44,819 nt of DNA from Porphyromonadaceae bacterium UBA3318 (GCA_002361235.1 DESI01000065.1:1-44819); one strand, 5' to 3'. Numbered from the stretch's first letter, positions 9,701 to 17,611 are shown. The notes: generated by a model not told the origin, from the letters alone. Numbers and translations are program-made.

Positions 9701-9784
9701 TTCGACGATCCGGAATTCACGCCCGCCTCCGACGACGCCGAATGCCGCTACTGCCCCATGCGCCGCCTCTGCGGCAAGGAGTAA
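6713..9784 (+). CDS. AddB-like PD-(D/E)XK Fe-S nuclease with inactive helicase-like N-terminus
   Basis: A 1023-residue protein of the AddB/RecB-C-terminal nuclease type, expected to act in processing of double-strand DNA ends. The N-terminus has a helicase-like fold but lacks a Walker A lysine (FVLPNRRSCTFFLKRL where GxGKT would be). The C-terminal nuclease shows D885 in GSLDRVD and D899-Y-K901 in the IVDYKTGK motif. The iron-sulphur cysteines are complete: C725 in YIRCPLLFYY, then C1011-xx-C1014-x5-C1020 at the C-terminus, the AddB pattern. AddB normally works with the AddA helicase-nuclease, usually encoded beside it; here a minus-strand AAA-ATPase gene follows after 5 bp and AddA is not in the window. 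Confidence 0.88.
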   Translation: MDTTTFLGAVAEAYARQDVDLSEYCFVLPNRRSCTFFLKRLSERLGGRTMLAPEVMAMGEFMARISGLEVAPRVTQLMELYMAYRELRKVSDPIDDEKTLVDFDEFLPWGEVVLSDFSEVDICDVDAQKIFANVVNYRTLSTNPLTPEQMDILEQFLGYRPTGDESERFWTNVEKGQGSVATSRFTELWQLLPGLYTELRKRLEHPGGDPETALLPMGLAGTVYRRAMELVLDRGLDAIPWKHVVTVGLDWMSMTEIKLFRELRKIGENRKDPVVDFWWDLTGPVLTARDSEAGRIIRRQMRAFPMSRWAQEYVAKAARRDMPDITEVSVPSNSMQTKVIGEWIDPHAGNMAADVADARVAVVLPDENMLLPLLYSLPDRDMDVNVTMGWSMRYTDIATFLFHLQRTLRHRQKEGGDTIYLASDLRMLLAQPIMQLLFGPEVIIRINTDMDRCHRRVMSWTELDGYSKDLGRLLYPLSATAGLKESVAWLEELLRNVDFTLSQGEADNKNKVERMLIQVYLTSLFQIAAAGEMNGIEMRSGTLFHILQKMVSGEKISFKGEPLEGLQVMGLLETRALDFDRVIVLSMNDKVMPRHARKRSFIPDTLRYGYGLPSTNHQEKLYDYWFYRLLSRAGRVHLVYDARQSDGMRSGGKSRYLMQLEKIYCRETLKRITMKFSNSARADSAPVPPVEKTPEIRAMLDEFRADHKGDRRYLSASALNTYIRCPLLFYYRYVKNIGDKTESDGGIDAITQGDIFHDAMMNLYFAKKDQHKLWDNASYIPNPQEHDRDYYMRVLNDKDTLRRKMVQAVNRKYHGVKDGPGLDAPLSESVQMVADRLQKQVEAVIRHDADMAAKSPLTVNGVEVAFQDELKVRDDLTVNIKGSLDRVDSLKGGPYRIVDYKTGKVYLDMSKGLDSVFGGGKGDEAKHVFQLLFYARRLEKMTGKRGVDMCIFDTNGMEHGDGECYISLGTNRAGRNSDGEAFAEFDSRLADLIGHIFDDPEFTPASDDAECRYCPMRRLCGKE

Positions 9785-9789
9785 TTATA

Positions 9790-11349
9790 TTATGCGTTTT
9801 CGATGAGCCAGCCGTCGATGGTGCGCGTTTCGGGCGAGATATTGACGCCGACCTTAACGACGGGCTTGGGGTTCAGTGTGTTCTCGTAGGGAAGGGCATA
9901 CTCCTTCTCGTTGATCTGTTGCAATGCTTTTTCAGGTGTCGAGCCATATTTGAACTCGATGATGTAGATGGCCTTGGGACCGTCCAGCACCATATCCATG
10001 CGGCCGCTGGAGGTGCGCCGCTCCACGTCAACCTGAAGCCCTACCAGGCGCGCTATGATCAGGATGTCCTTCTGCCATTGCGGTTCCTTGTCGGTATGCG
10101 CCATATAGGGTATGCCGGCCAGGAATGACTTCATCTCGTGCAGAAATCCGTCGATGTCGTCGTCCTCGATGAAATCCTGCAGGGAGTTGACGAAATTGTA
10201 AGCACGCAGCATATCCCATTTTCTGGCGGTTTCCACCAGGTTCATGAAGAATCCTCTGCGAACCTCCATGTTGGGATAGCCCAACACGAACCGGTCTCTG
10301 CGTACGTTGTAATCCTTTATGGTGAGATAGCCTGTGTAAAAGCAGGTCAACGCCAGGTTGTCGCCCAACACGTCGCCGCTTTCAAGCATGACCCGCGACA
10401 TGACGGTGCCTTCCAGATCCGGGTTGCCCCAGTCGTTGCTCAGGAACTGATGTATCAGCCGCGTGGGAGTGCCCGACTGAAACCAGTAATCGCCGATGCT
10501 GCGTGAAAATAACGCCCTGACCAGACTGAAGGGATTATAGACATCGATCAGATCCTCCGAGAAATGATAGCCGTCATATTGGGCTTTCAGCTTCTGTAAT
10601 GTCTCATCGTACGTGCATTGGAGTCTCTGCGCCATTTCTTCGATACCTTCGCGGAAATTATCCTGCAATTCCTGAGGAGTGATGCCGCAGACAGCGGAAT
10701 ATTCAGGAAGGAGGGAGATGTCGATAATGTTGTTCAGTCCACTGAAGATATTGATCTGGCCAAGCTTACCCACGCCCGTCAGAAACACGAACTTCAGGTA
10801 CTTCTCGTTGGACTTCATCACACGGTAGAAATCGTGAAGAATCTTGCGGTTCAGTTTCTCCAGTTCCGGTTTGTCGTGAACGTCGACGATAGGGCTGTCG
10901 TATTCATCTATGAGTACCACAACCTGCTGACCGGTGCTCTCGCACACGTTCCGGATCAAATTATGGAAGCGACCGTCCGGGGTATCGTCCTGATTCGGGA
11001 AGTCATATTTTTTCTCCCATTCGTCAAGATTGTCGGCCAGGGCTTTGGGCAGGTCATCGGGATTGTTATAACCACGATGTGTAAAGTCCAGATGCAGCAC
11101 CGGATATTTAGTCCATTCATCCGGTTCGAGCCTATCGATGGCCAGTCCCTTGAACAGCTCGCGTTCGGCATTGAAATAGGCCTCCATCGTGGAGATGAGC
11201 ATACTCTTGCCGAAACGTCGCGGACGGCTCAGAAAGAAGTACTTTCCGGAATTAACAAGATTATGGATATACATGGTCTTGTCGACGTATAGGCATCCTG
11301 TACGCCGTATCTCACCAAAATCTGCCTGTCCTATCGGATATCTTACCAT
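9790..11349 (-). CDS. AAA-ATPase_like / DUF1703 (PD-(D/E)XK) protein
   Basis: A 519-residue member of a family found in many copies in Bacteroidales. The N-terminal AAA-ATPase_like domain starts MVRYPIGQADFGEIR and has Walker A at residues 42-49 (RPRRFGKS) and Walker B in QVVVLIDEYDSPI. The C-terminal DUF1703 domain carries a PD-(D/E)XK nuclease core: D452 in GRMDMVLDG and E465-F-K467 in YIIEFKYG. Its function is not established; genome multiplicity and nuclease fold have led to suggestions of mobile-element or defence roles, which is inference. The gene has an unusually long leader of about 350 nt filled by an inverted-repeat element (11366-11698), with a promoter beyond it. Confidence 0.92.
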   Translation of the reverse strand: MVRYPIGQADFGEIRRTGCLYVDKTMYIHNLVNSGKYFFLSRPRRFGKSMLISTMEAYFNAERELFKGLAIDRLEPDEWTKYPVLHLDFTHRGYNNPDDLPKALADNLDEWEKKYDFPNQDDTPDGRFHNLIRNVCESTGQQVVVLIDEYDSPIVDVHDKPELEKLNRKILHDFYRVMKSNEKYLKFVFLTGVGKLGQINIFSGLNNIIDISLLPEYSAVCGITPQELQDNFREGIEEMAQRLQCTYDETLQKLKAQYDGYHFSEDLIDVYNPFSLVRALFSRSIGDYWFQSGTPTRLIHQFLSNDWGNPDLEGTVMSRVMLESGDVLGDNLALTCFYTGYLTIKDYNVRRDRFVLGYPNMEVRRGFFMNLVETARKWDMLRAYNFVNSLQDFIEDDDIDGFLHEMKSFLAGIPYMAHTDKEPQWQKDILIIARLVGLQVDVERRTSSGRMDMVLDGPKAIYIIEFKYGSTPEKALQQINEKEYALPYENTLNPKPVVKVGVNISPETRTIDGWLIENA

Positions 11350-11365
11350 CTTGACTCCTTTATTT

Positions 11366-11698
11366 AGGCATCGTTCCTTAAAAAATGTATACGCCAGGGT
11401 CGCAGATGTGCCTTAGATTTAGCCTTGCCGACTCAGGAGCATAGCGGGCTATGTGACTGAGTCAAAAGGCTAAAGATGAGGTGCAGCTGCGAGTCTGAGG
11501 TAATATTTCTTTCGGTCATGCCTTTTGTTGATATATTATTTTAACAATTCTCTTTAATTTTGTGCCTTGTCCGGTGTCTTTTCGGTTAATTTATCCGCTC
11601 TCCTCGGTCACAGCCGCGAGGCTGCTCCCTCTGAGACCGAATAAATTACCTCGAAAATCCACCGCCCTGGCGTAAACATTTTTTAAGGAACGATGCCT
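11366..11698. mobile_element. MITE-like element with 34-bp terminal inverted repeats
   Basis: The ends at 11366-11399 and 11665-11698 are inverted copies of each other with a single mismatch in 34 bp (start AGGCATCGTTCCTTAAAAAA). Inside are two large foldbacks: 11401-11491 (CGCAG/CTGCG, TTTAGCCTT/AAGGCTAAA, GACTCAG/CTGAGTC, GCATAGC/GCTATG) and 11579-11657 (TTTTCG/CGAAAA, AATTTAT/ATAAATT, TCGGTC/GACCGA, CAGCC/GGCTG). No open frame of note. No clear target-site duplication was found. It lies between the AAA-ATPase start and its likely promoter, so it would be transcribed as part of that gene's leader. Type inferred from structure only; it could instead be a large regulatory RNA leader. Confidence 0.6.
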
Positions 11699-11711
11699 TA
11701 ATTCTATCCTA

Positions 11712-11743
11712 CAAAGTTAACAAAATTCATGTAAAAAGAGCAA
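11712..11743 (-). promoter_or_regulatory. Likely promoter of the AAA-ATPase gene
   Basis: On the minus strand, ATTG near 11744-11741, a 21-bp spacer and TAACTTTG at 11719-11712. It would give a leader of about 350 nt that contains the whole inverted-repeat element. Confidence 0.45.
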
Positions 11744-11756
11744 TTTTGCCTGTATT

Positions 11757-11813
11757 AATCTGTGCATTACCTTTGAATCTGTGCATTACCTTTGAATCTG
11801 TGTATTACCTTTG
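11757..11813. repeat. 19-bp tandem repeat, 3 copies
   Basis: AATCTGTGCATTACCTTTG occurs three times head to tail, the third copy with one change (TGTGTATT). Each copy contains TACCTTTG, a match to the Bacteroidetes -7 promoter box on the plus strand. Confidence 0.9.
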
Positions 11814-11820
11814 AATCGGC

Positions 11821-11857
11821 ATAAAACAACGGAGCGTCGGTCGGACCGGCGCTCCGT
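11821..11857 (-). terminator. Terminator of galE
   Basis: An 8-bp perfect stem (11829-11836 with 11850-11857, ACGGAGCG/CGCTCCGT) around a GC-rich loop. Read on the minus strand it is followed by TGTTTTAT. It lies about 60 bp past the galE stop. Confidence 0.7.
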
Positions 11858-11915
11858 CTGTATGGAGTTGCATTACAATTGCAGGATTGGATTGCGCGTT
11901 ACATTGGATTGCGTT

Positions 11916-12938
11916 TTACTTGGGAAGGGTGCACTGCCATCTCCAGGCGTTGGCCATGGTCTCGTTGACGGGAGTCTCGGCCTTCCAGCCCAGTACCTCG
12001 TTGGCCTTCTTGGGGTCGGCCCAGATCTTCTCGATGTCGCCTTCGCGGCGTGCGCCGATCTTGTAGGGCACCTTCACGCCGGTGGCGTCCTGGAATGCGT
12101 TGACCAGTTCCAGCACGGACAGGCCGTTGCCGGTGCCGAGGTTGAACACCTCGAGCTGGTCGGTATCCTCGCGGCTCAGCATGCGCTCCATGGCGATTAC
12201 GTGGGCGGCGGCCAGGTCGTTGACGTCGATGTAGTCGCGGATGCAGCTTCCGTCGGGGGTGTTGTAGTCATCGCCGAACACGGTCAGTTCCTTGCGGATG
12301 CCGGCAGCGGTCTGAGTGATGTAGGGCACCAGATTCTGGGGCACGCCCACGGGGAGCTCGCCGATCTTCGCACTGGGATGTGCGCCGATGGGGTTGAAGT
12401 AACGCAGCAGGATCGACTTGATGGGAGCGCCCGAGATGATGACGTCGCGGATTATCTCCTCCGAGATCTGCTTTGTGTTGCCGTAAGGCGATGTGGCGGG
12501 CTTGATGGGAGCGGTCTCGTCGATGGGGTTCACGTCGGGCTCGCCGTAGACGGTGCAGCTCGAGGAGAACACTATGCCCTTCACGCCGAACTCCGGCATG
12601 CACTCCAGCAGGTTGAGCAGTGTGCCCAGGTTGTTGCGGTAGTACAGGATGGGTTTGTGTACCGACTCGCCCACAGCCTTGCTGGCTGCGAAGTTGATGA
12701 TGCCCTTGATGCCGGGATTCTCTGTGAACAGCCGGCGCAGGGTGGCGATGTCTGTGCAGTCGCCCTGCACGAATACGGGGCGTTTGCCGGTAATGGCCTC
12801 GATGCCGTCCAGAACCTCGATGTTGGAGTTGGACAGGTTGTCGATTATCACGACCTCATAGCCGGCTTCCTGCAGCTTGACGGTGGTGTGCGAGCCGATG
12901 TAGCCCGTACCGCCGGTTACCAATATTTTCTCTTTCAT
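11916..12938 (-). CDS. galE: UDP-glucose 4-epimerase
   Basis: A 340-residue extended short-chain dehydrogenase that interconverts UDP-glucose and UDP-galactose with bound NAD. Visible motifs: GGTGYIG at residues 9-15 (NAD binding), INFAASKAVGES, the catalytic serine in FSSSCTVYG (about 125-127), and the Y152-x3-K156 catalytic pair in PYGNTK. The length is normal and the C-terminal GARREGDIEKIWAD motif is present. It follows the nucleotidyltransferase gene after 13 bp, so the two are probably cotranscribed: one would make the activated sugar, the other epimerise it. UDP-galactose from GalE is also the substrate of Glf encoded 10 kb away. Terminator at 11821-11857. Confidence 0.97.
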   Translation of the reverse strand: MKEKILVTGGTGYIGSHTTVKLQEAGYEVVIIDNLSNSNIEVLDGIEAITGKRPVFVQGDCTDIATLRRLFTENPGIKGIINFAASKAVGESVHKPILYYRNNLGTLLNLLECMPEFGVKGIVFSSSCTVYGEPDVNPIDETAPIKPATSPYGNTKQISEEIIRDVIISGAPIKSILLRYFNPIGAHPSAKIGELPVGVPQNLVPYITQTAAGIRKELTVFGDDYNTPDGSCIRDYIDVNDLAAAHVIAMERMLSREDTDQLEVFNLGTGNGLSVLELVNAFQDATGVKVPYKIGARREGDIEKIWADPKKANEVLGWKAETPVNETMANAWRWQCTLPK

Positions 12939-12951
12939 TGTCTTGTCTTTA

Positions 12952-13857
12952 TTATTTGAACAGGGGCGAGGGATAGAGGCCGTCGTCCACGAGCTTCTGG
13001 AACTGAGCCACGGTAGCGGGACGGTCGGCTGCGAATGTAACGCCGAACCACTTGCTGGGCGTGGGCTCTACCTTAAGTGTGATGGTGCCGTCATTGATCA
13101 GGTCGTTAACGACGCTGGGGATGTAGAACTCGCTCTTAAGCTCGTCGCCGTGCTCGTCCAGGAACTTGATGAACGCCTTCTCGCTATAATCGAAATAGTC
13201 GGGAGTGAAACCCCACATGTTCATCGACACGCTTGCGCCCTCGGGGAATGGTGACTTAGAGCCGTCGGGTTCGTCCTGGATCAGCTTGCCGTCCACGCGC
13301 TGGATGCCGTGGCACTCCTTGACGCCGGTCAGGAAGCCGTTCCCGTCCACCTCGCACAGGCCGCGCGACACGCCGCCGTTCTCGCTCAGGGTGTTCTCGA
13401 TGTTGAAGCCTACCATGCAGTATGCGTTCTTCTTGCCCTCCACGCTGCGCAGGAAATCGCCGAGCACCTGGAACGACTCGGCTCCGTAGTAGTCGTCGGC
13501 GTTGATCACTCCGAACGGCTCCTTAATCACGTCCTTGCCCATCAGCACGGCGTGGTTGGTGCCCCACGGCTTCTGACGCTCGGGATTAGGCTTGCGGCCT
13601 TCGGGCAGCTTGTCGATGGACTGGAATACAACCTCCACGGGCACGTGGCCCTCATATTTGCTCAATACCTTGTCGCGGAACTCCTGCTCGAAGTCCTTGC
13701 GGATCACGAACACGATCTTGCCGAATCCGGCGCGCAGCGCGTCGTATACGGAATAGTCCATGATGGTTTCGCCGTTGGGGCCCAGGCCGTCAAGTTGCTT
13801 CAGACCGCCGTAACGCGATCCCATACCTGCAGCAAGAATGAATAGTGTAGGTTTCAT
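12952..13857 (-). CDS. Sugar-1-phosphate nucleotidyltransferase family protein
   Basis: A 301-residue NTP_transferase-fold enzyme. The activating motif is at the very start (LFILAAGMGSRYGGLKQLD), followed by a metal/nucleotide site in FGVINADDYYG and a sugar-binding region in GVSRGLCEVDGNGF. Many Bacteroidales have this protein annotated only as nucleotidyltransferase. Position directly upstream of galE suggests UTP- or dTTP-dependent activation of glucose-1-phosphate, but the sequence differs from GalU and RmlA, so substrate is not assigned. The C-terminus (FAADRPATVAQFQKLVDDG) is typical of this Bacteroidetes group. The holB gene ends 57 bp upstream of its start. Confidence 0.85.
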   Translation of the reverse strand: MKPTLFILAAGMGSRYGGLKQLDGLGPNGETIMDYSVYDALRAGFGKIVFVIRKDFEQEFRDKVLSKYEGHVPVEVVFQSIDKLPEGRKPNPERQKPWGTNHAVLMGKDVIKEPFGVINADDYYGAESFQVLGDFLRSVEGKKNAYCMVGFNIENTLSENGGVSRGLCEVDGNGFLTGVKECHGIQRVDGKLIQDEPDGSKSPFPEGASVSMNMWGFTPDYFDYSEKAFIKFLDEHGDELKSEFYIPSVVNDLINDGTITLKVEPTPSKWFGVTFAADRPATVAQFQKLVDDGLYPSPLFK

Positions 13858-13914
13858 TGGTCTTTTAGTTTTAGGTTTATCTATTGTGTATATCGGGTTA
13901 TTAATGTCTATGGT

Positions 13915-14967
13915 TCATTGGGTTCGCTTGCGGCGTATCAGCGCCACGATGAGGAGGAAGAAGTCGAACATCACGATCTTGGGGTTGCAGTTGCGCGTTA
14001 TCTCGTTGCGCGCGCGGTCGCATTCGCTTATCATTTCCTCCACGTTTCCGGCGTGGATGAAAGGGGCGAAATTGCGCGAGAAGGCTTCGTCCTGCCTGTC
14101 CAGCCGGTTCAGTTTCGGGATGCGCATGTTGTAAATGAAGTTCTCGCGTATCATGGCCGTCATGTAGGTGAAGAAACGGGTCAGTTTCTCGCGTCCCCAT
14201 GTGGCCACGCTTTCCGACAGGCGCTTGATGTTGCCAATCTTGCGCTGGTAGGCGTCGCGCATCAGTGTCTGGAACACCTGACGGAACTCGGCGGTTTCCT
14301 CCGGGTCGGTGGCCGGTTCGGACGTTACGGCGTTGGCGCGCACCTCGATGCGCTGCGTGCGGCTCAGTATGGTGGGAAGCACCTCCAGGTCGTTGTTGCT
14401 CACCAGCAGGAAGCAGATGCCGTTGGACGGCTCCTCTATCACCTTCAGGAGCTTGTTTGCCGCCTCGGGACGCAGGCGTTCCGGCAGCCATATCACGAAG
14501 AACTTCAGCGATGTGGTGTAGGAGGGGAAGGCGGCGAAGCGTATTATGTCCTGGGCCTCCTCCACGTGGATGGCCGGCTGCGAATTGCCGGCGTCTATCA
14601 GTTCCAGCCAGTTGCGCGGCGTCATCAGCGGGTGCTCCGTAAGCATCCTGACCCACAGGTCGTGCCGGTCGTCGGAAGTGAGGATATGCTTTGCCGCGCT
14701 TTTTACGATGGGGAACGAGAAGTGAACGTCGGGATGGTTTGTTTCGGCGTGCAGGCGGCAGTTGCGGCAATGTCCGCAAGGCTCGCCGTCGTGCGGATTC
14801 TCGCAGTGGGCGTAGGCCATGAACGCGCGCGCCAGCAGCATCTTGCCCAGGCCCGACGGCCCGGTCAGCATCAGTGCGTGAGGCAGCTTGCCGCTGTCCA
14901 CCGTCATGCGGAGACGGCGTTTGGCCTCCTCCTGACCCTTGACGTCACTGAATCGCACTGTTTCCAT
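13915..14967 (-). CDS. holB: DNA polymerase III delta' subunit (clamp-loader)
   Basis: A 350-residue AAA+ clamp-loader protein. Residues 36-42 form the P-loop (GPSGLGK), followed by Met rather than Ser/Thr, consistent with the non-hydrolysing delta' subunit. Four cysteines C55, C64, C67 and C70 make the zinc module expected of delta' (AHCENPHDGEPCGHCRNC). Later phrases KLLKVIEEPSNGICFLLVSN and TILSRTQRIEVRA are sensor/arginine-finger regions of this family (SRT/SRC motif). A good ribosome site, AGGAG, lies 3-4 nt before the ATG. Between this gene and capA is a duplicated 12-mer (TATACTGTCACG, 14976-14999). Confidence 0.93.
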   Translation of the reverse strand: METVRFSDVKGQEEAKRRLRMTVDSGKLPHALMLTGPSGLGKMLLARAFMAYAHCENPHDGEPCGHCRNCRLHAETNHPDVHFSFPIVKSAAKHILTSDDRHDLWVRMLTEHPLMTPRNWLELIDAGNSQPAIHVEEAQDIIRFAAFPSYTTSLKFFVIWLPERLRPEAANKLLKVIEEPSNGICFLLVSNNDLEVLPTILSRTQRIEVRANAVTSEPATDPEETAEFRQVFQTLMRDAYQRKIGNIKRLSESVATWGREKLTRFFTYMTAMIRENFIYNMRIPKLNRLDRQDEAFSRNFAPFIHAGNVEEMISECDRARNEITRNCNPKIVMFDFFLLIVALIRRKRTQ

Positions 14968-14975
14968 ACTCCTTA

Positions 14976-14999
14976 TATACTGTCACGTATACTGTCACG
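14976..14999. repeat. 12-bp direct duplication between capA and holB
   Basis: TATACTGTCACG is repeated twice in tandem in the 32-bp gap between capA and holB, ending right at the capA stop codon. It places 24 bp between the stop and the holB ribosome site. Confidence 0.85.
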
Positions 15000-16088
15000 T
15001 CATAGAGACGGCACGTTTCGGTTGTGTTGGTTGAATATGCGGCGCGCGTTGCGGTCGAATAGCTCCCAGTGCGCTTTCTGAGCGGCGGGGATGCGGTCGG
15101 CCATGCGCGAGGGCACCACCTTGAAGTTGCCGCGCGGCCCGTGGGGCTTCTGCGAGAAGAATGTGTCGTACGCGGCCCTCACGAACCGCGCCTTGCCGTC
15201 GGCGCCGCGCTCTATGCGCGCCTTGACCAGCGCGCCGCCGCGTGTGTCGGCAGTCTTCATGTTCGATATCAGGTTGCCTAACGAATACACCACGAGCACG
15301 TCCTTGTCCTCGGCCTCGTTGCGCACCACTTCCATAGGCTGTATCACGTGCGGGTGGCCGCCTATGACCATGTCCACACCCTGGTCAACCAGGAACTGCG
15401 CCAGGTCCTTCTGCGCCTGTCCGGGCAGAAGCACATATTCCACGCCCCAGTGCACGGCCACCACCACGATTTCGGCGCCGGCCTCGCGGGTAGCCTTGAT
15501 TTCGCGCGCCATGCGGTCGCGGTCTATCATCGACACCTCGATGCCGTCGCGCGGCTCGATTCCGTTGGTGCCGTATGTATAATTAAGGAATCCTACCTTG
15601 ATTCCCTTGATGTCCCTGACGAACGGTACGCGCTGCGTACGCTGCAGCGAGTCGGCGTAAGTACCCACGTGGTCCACTCCGAGACGGTCCAGAGCCTTGA
15701 TGGTGGCTCGGGCTCCTTTGTCTCCGCGGTCCAGACAGTGGTTGTTGGCCGTCAGGAACATGTCGAATCCGGCGTCCTTCAGGGCCTGTGCGTAATTGTC
15801 GGGAGCGGAGAAGCAGGGATAGCCCGAATAGTCGGGACCGCCGCCCAGAGGCACCTCCAGGTTGCACACGGCGTAATCGGCGGCGGTGATGTCGGGAGCT
15901 ATCAGCGAGTAGCATTCGTTCCAGTCATAGCCTTTTCCGCCGGCCAGTTCGCGCGCGCGGTCCAGCTGCGCCTGATGCTGCATGGCGTCGCCCACAAACA
16001 GCAGGTCGGCGCCTGCAGGGGCCCCGACACTGTCCGCGCCCGTGATGAACGAAAGCAGACTGAACGCCAATATCCCTAATAAATTCAT
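15000..16088 (-). CDS. CapA family protein (metallophosphatase-like)
   Basis: A 362-residue protein of the PGA_cap (CapA/PgsA) family, related to calcineurin-like phosphoesterases. A signal peptide occupies about residues 1-22. Motifs: LLFVGDAMQHQAQLD, NLEVPLGGGPDYSGYPCFSAP, MFLTANNHCLDRG (Asn-His metal site), VVAVHWGVEY and IGGHPHVIQPMEVV. Gram-positive CapA belongs to poly-gamma-glutamate capsule synthesis; in Bacteroidetes the family occurs without the capsule genes and its substrate is unknown, so no capsule function is claimed. It sits between the DUF4270 lipoprotein gene and holB on the same strand. The 95-bp gap upstream holds a 9-bp tandem repeat (16108-16143). Confidence 0.9.
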   Translation of the reverse strand: MNLLGILAFSLLSFITGADSVGAPAGADLLFVGDAMQHQAQLDRARELAGGKGYDWNECYSLIAPDITAADYAVCNLEVPLGGGPDYSGYPCFSAPDNYAQALKDAGFDMFLTANNHCLDRGDKGARATIKALDRLGVDHVGTYADSLQRTQRVPFVRDIKGIKVGFLNYTYGTNGIEPRDGIEVSMIDRDRMAREIKATREAGAEIVVVAVHWGVEYVLLPGQAQKDLAQFLVDQGVDMVIGGHPHVIQPMEVVRNEAEDKDVLVVYSLGNLISNMKTADTRGGALVKARIERGADGKARFVRAAYDTFFSQKPHGPRGNFKVVPSRMADRIPAAQKAHWELFDRNARRIFNQHNRNVPSL

Positions 16089-16107
16089 CGACCTTAATTG
16101 TCTAAAC

Positions 16108-16143
16108 GATTATCTCGATTATCTTGATTATCTCGATTATCTC
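16108..16143. repeat. 9-bp tandem repeat, 4 copies
   Basis: GATTATCTC, GATTATCTT, GATTATCTC, GATTATCTC in tandem, followed by degenerate GACTTTTTC and AACTTTCTC units. Located in the gap between the DUF4270 and capA genes. Confidence 0.9.
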
Positions 16144-16183
16144 GACTTTTTCAACTTTCTCAACTAATGATGCGCCTTGCGCC

Positions 16184-17611
16184 TCATTCCAGCACTTGCG
16201 ACGAGAACGTGAACAGAATCTGCGCGTGCTCCATGTCGAGTTCCACCATCGTGGGTGTAGCCAGATACGGAGCCACACGGGTCACGTAGGAGGTCTGCTG
16301 GCCGTAGTAGTTGTTGGTGCCGCTCTCTGTAGTGACGGCTATAGGCTGCAGACAGAACACCTCGTCGTCTGAGAAATTGGCCGGATCCTTGCGGTATTCA
16401 TCCAGTTTCTTCAGCAGGTATTCGCGCATGGAACTGAAGGTATATATCTTGTTCTCCGAATCGTACGTGCAGTAGAACGAGGTGACGTTGTCGGGAATCT
16501 TGTTCTCGCGGAAGAATTCCTCGCGCTGGTCCAGGGTGGTCATCAGCAGATTGGCGGGTGGCATCATTCCGTAGTCGTTCTTGACTGATACGGCGGGAAT
16601 CTTAAGCACCAGCGACGAAATCACCGACAGCTCGGTATCGGCTTCCAGATAACGGTCCAGCAGCTGGCGCACCGGGAAGCGGAACGTGGTGACGTATCCG
16701 CCGGGCGACGTGACGAGGCTCTTGCCCTCCTCGGCCAGTTTCTGCAGCTGGGCCGAGGGGCTGTAGCTGATGTTGTTGGACGACAGCACCTCGGGCACCG
16801 ATGCCAGCAGGCAGACGGAGTCACGCCTTGTGACGTCGCGGTATTCCACCTTGGCCGAGTCAACCGTTACGGTCACGCGTTCCTTGCGGTGCCAGTACAG
16901 ATAGGAACGCACTCTGGCTATGTTGGCCACGCATCCGTTGCCGAAATTCTGCTCCACATATATGCCCTGGAACCACTGGTTGAACGTGGCCGGCCATTCG
17001 AAGATGGGGTCGTTGTCGCGGTATTTACGGAACAGCTCGCGGCCGAACTCGAGGGGGAGCTGCATGGGGATGTTGACGTAAGCCGACTGTGCGAAGATGG
17101 TGTCGTTCTTCGATATGTTGCTGACGGTGTAGCTCTTGGTGGCGAACGGCGCCGACGGGTCGTAGTAACCTGTGGGGTCGAACTTTGAGTTGATGTCCTT
17201 GGGCAGCGCCTTGTCGAGGCGGTACACGCGCAGCTGCTGCGGGGCGAGCGAGTCGCCGGTGAGAGCGCCACGGGGTATGGACATGATCATGCGAATAGAG
17301 TCCACGTCCGATTCCGGAATGGAGTCGGGTATGTTCATCTTGGTGGAGCTCATCATCTGGGTGACGAAGCTGCACTTCAGATTGCCGTACTCGGGTATGG
17401 TCAGGTTGCCTAACAGCTTGGTGGTGGTACGGGAGTCGAAGTCGTTGATCCACTCCGCTTTGCCCCTGAGGTCGGTCTCGATGGAATCGACGGTGATGGT
17501 CACTTCGCCCGGGGCGAGCGAGCCGCCGATTGTCGACGTGTCGTCCTGACAGGCGATGAATCCCGGCGCCATGCAGCATGTCAATGCCAATCCGATCAGT
17601 TTCAGCCTCAT
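16184..17611 (-). CDS. DUF4270 family lipoprotein
   Basis: A 475-residue protein with an N-terminal lipoprotein signal: hydrophobic stretch then GFIAC with the lipid-attachment cysteine at residue 21. The body matches the Bacteroidetes DUF4270 family (TSTIGGSLAPGEVTITVDSI near the start, repeated beta-strand phrases, FRFPVRQLLDRY, and HAQILFTFSSQ at the end). It is expected on the outer or inner membrane facing the periplasm or surface; function unknown. The start at 17611 is chosen for the signal peptide; another ATG at 17680 would add 23 residues without improving it. The much longer frame extending to 18109 runs antisense-frame through the neighbouring glycogen synthase gene and is not used. 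It lies 83 bp downstream of that gene, in line with the shared operon of glgA and DUF4270 seen here. Confidence 0.88.
   Translation of the reverse strand: MRLKLIGLALTCCMAPGFIACQDDTSTIGGSLAPGEVTITVDSIETDLRGKAEWINDFDSRTTTKLLGNLTIPEYGNLKCSFVTQMMSSTKMNIPDSIPESDVDSIRMIMSIPRGALTGDSLAPQQLRVYRLDKALPKDINSKFDPTGYYDPSAPFATKSYTVSNISKNDTIFAQSAYVNIPMQLPLEFGRELFRKYRDNDPIFEWPATFNQWFQGIYVEQNFGNGCVANIARVRSYLYWHRKERVTVTVDSAKVEYRDVTRRDSVCLLASVPEVLSSNNISYSPSAQLQKLAEEGKSLVTSPGGYVTTFRFPVRQLLDRYLEADTELSVISSLVLKIPAVSVKNDYGMMPPANLLMTTLDQREEFFRENKIPDNVTSFYCTYDSENKIYTFSSMREYLLKKLDEYRKDPANFSDDEVFCLQPIAVTTESGTNNYYGQQTSYVTRVAPYLATPTMVELDMEHAQILFTFSSQVLE

Noticed and set aside
11811..12959. 382-codon plus-strand frame opposite galE
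   Set aside because: It is antisense to a fully conserved galE. In this GC-rich genome such shadow frames are common (also opposite addB-like, ffh, both ABC-F genes, holB, rlmN and ino1) and none shows a protein family pattern.
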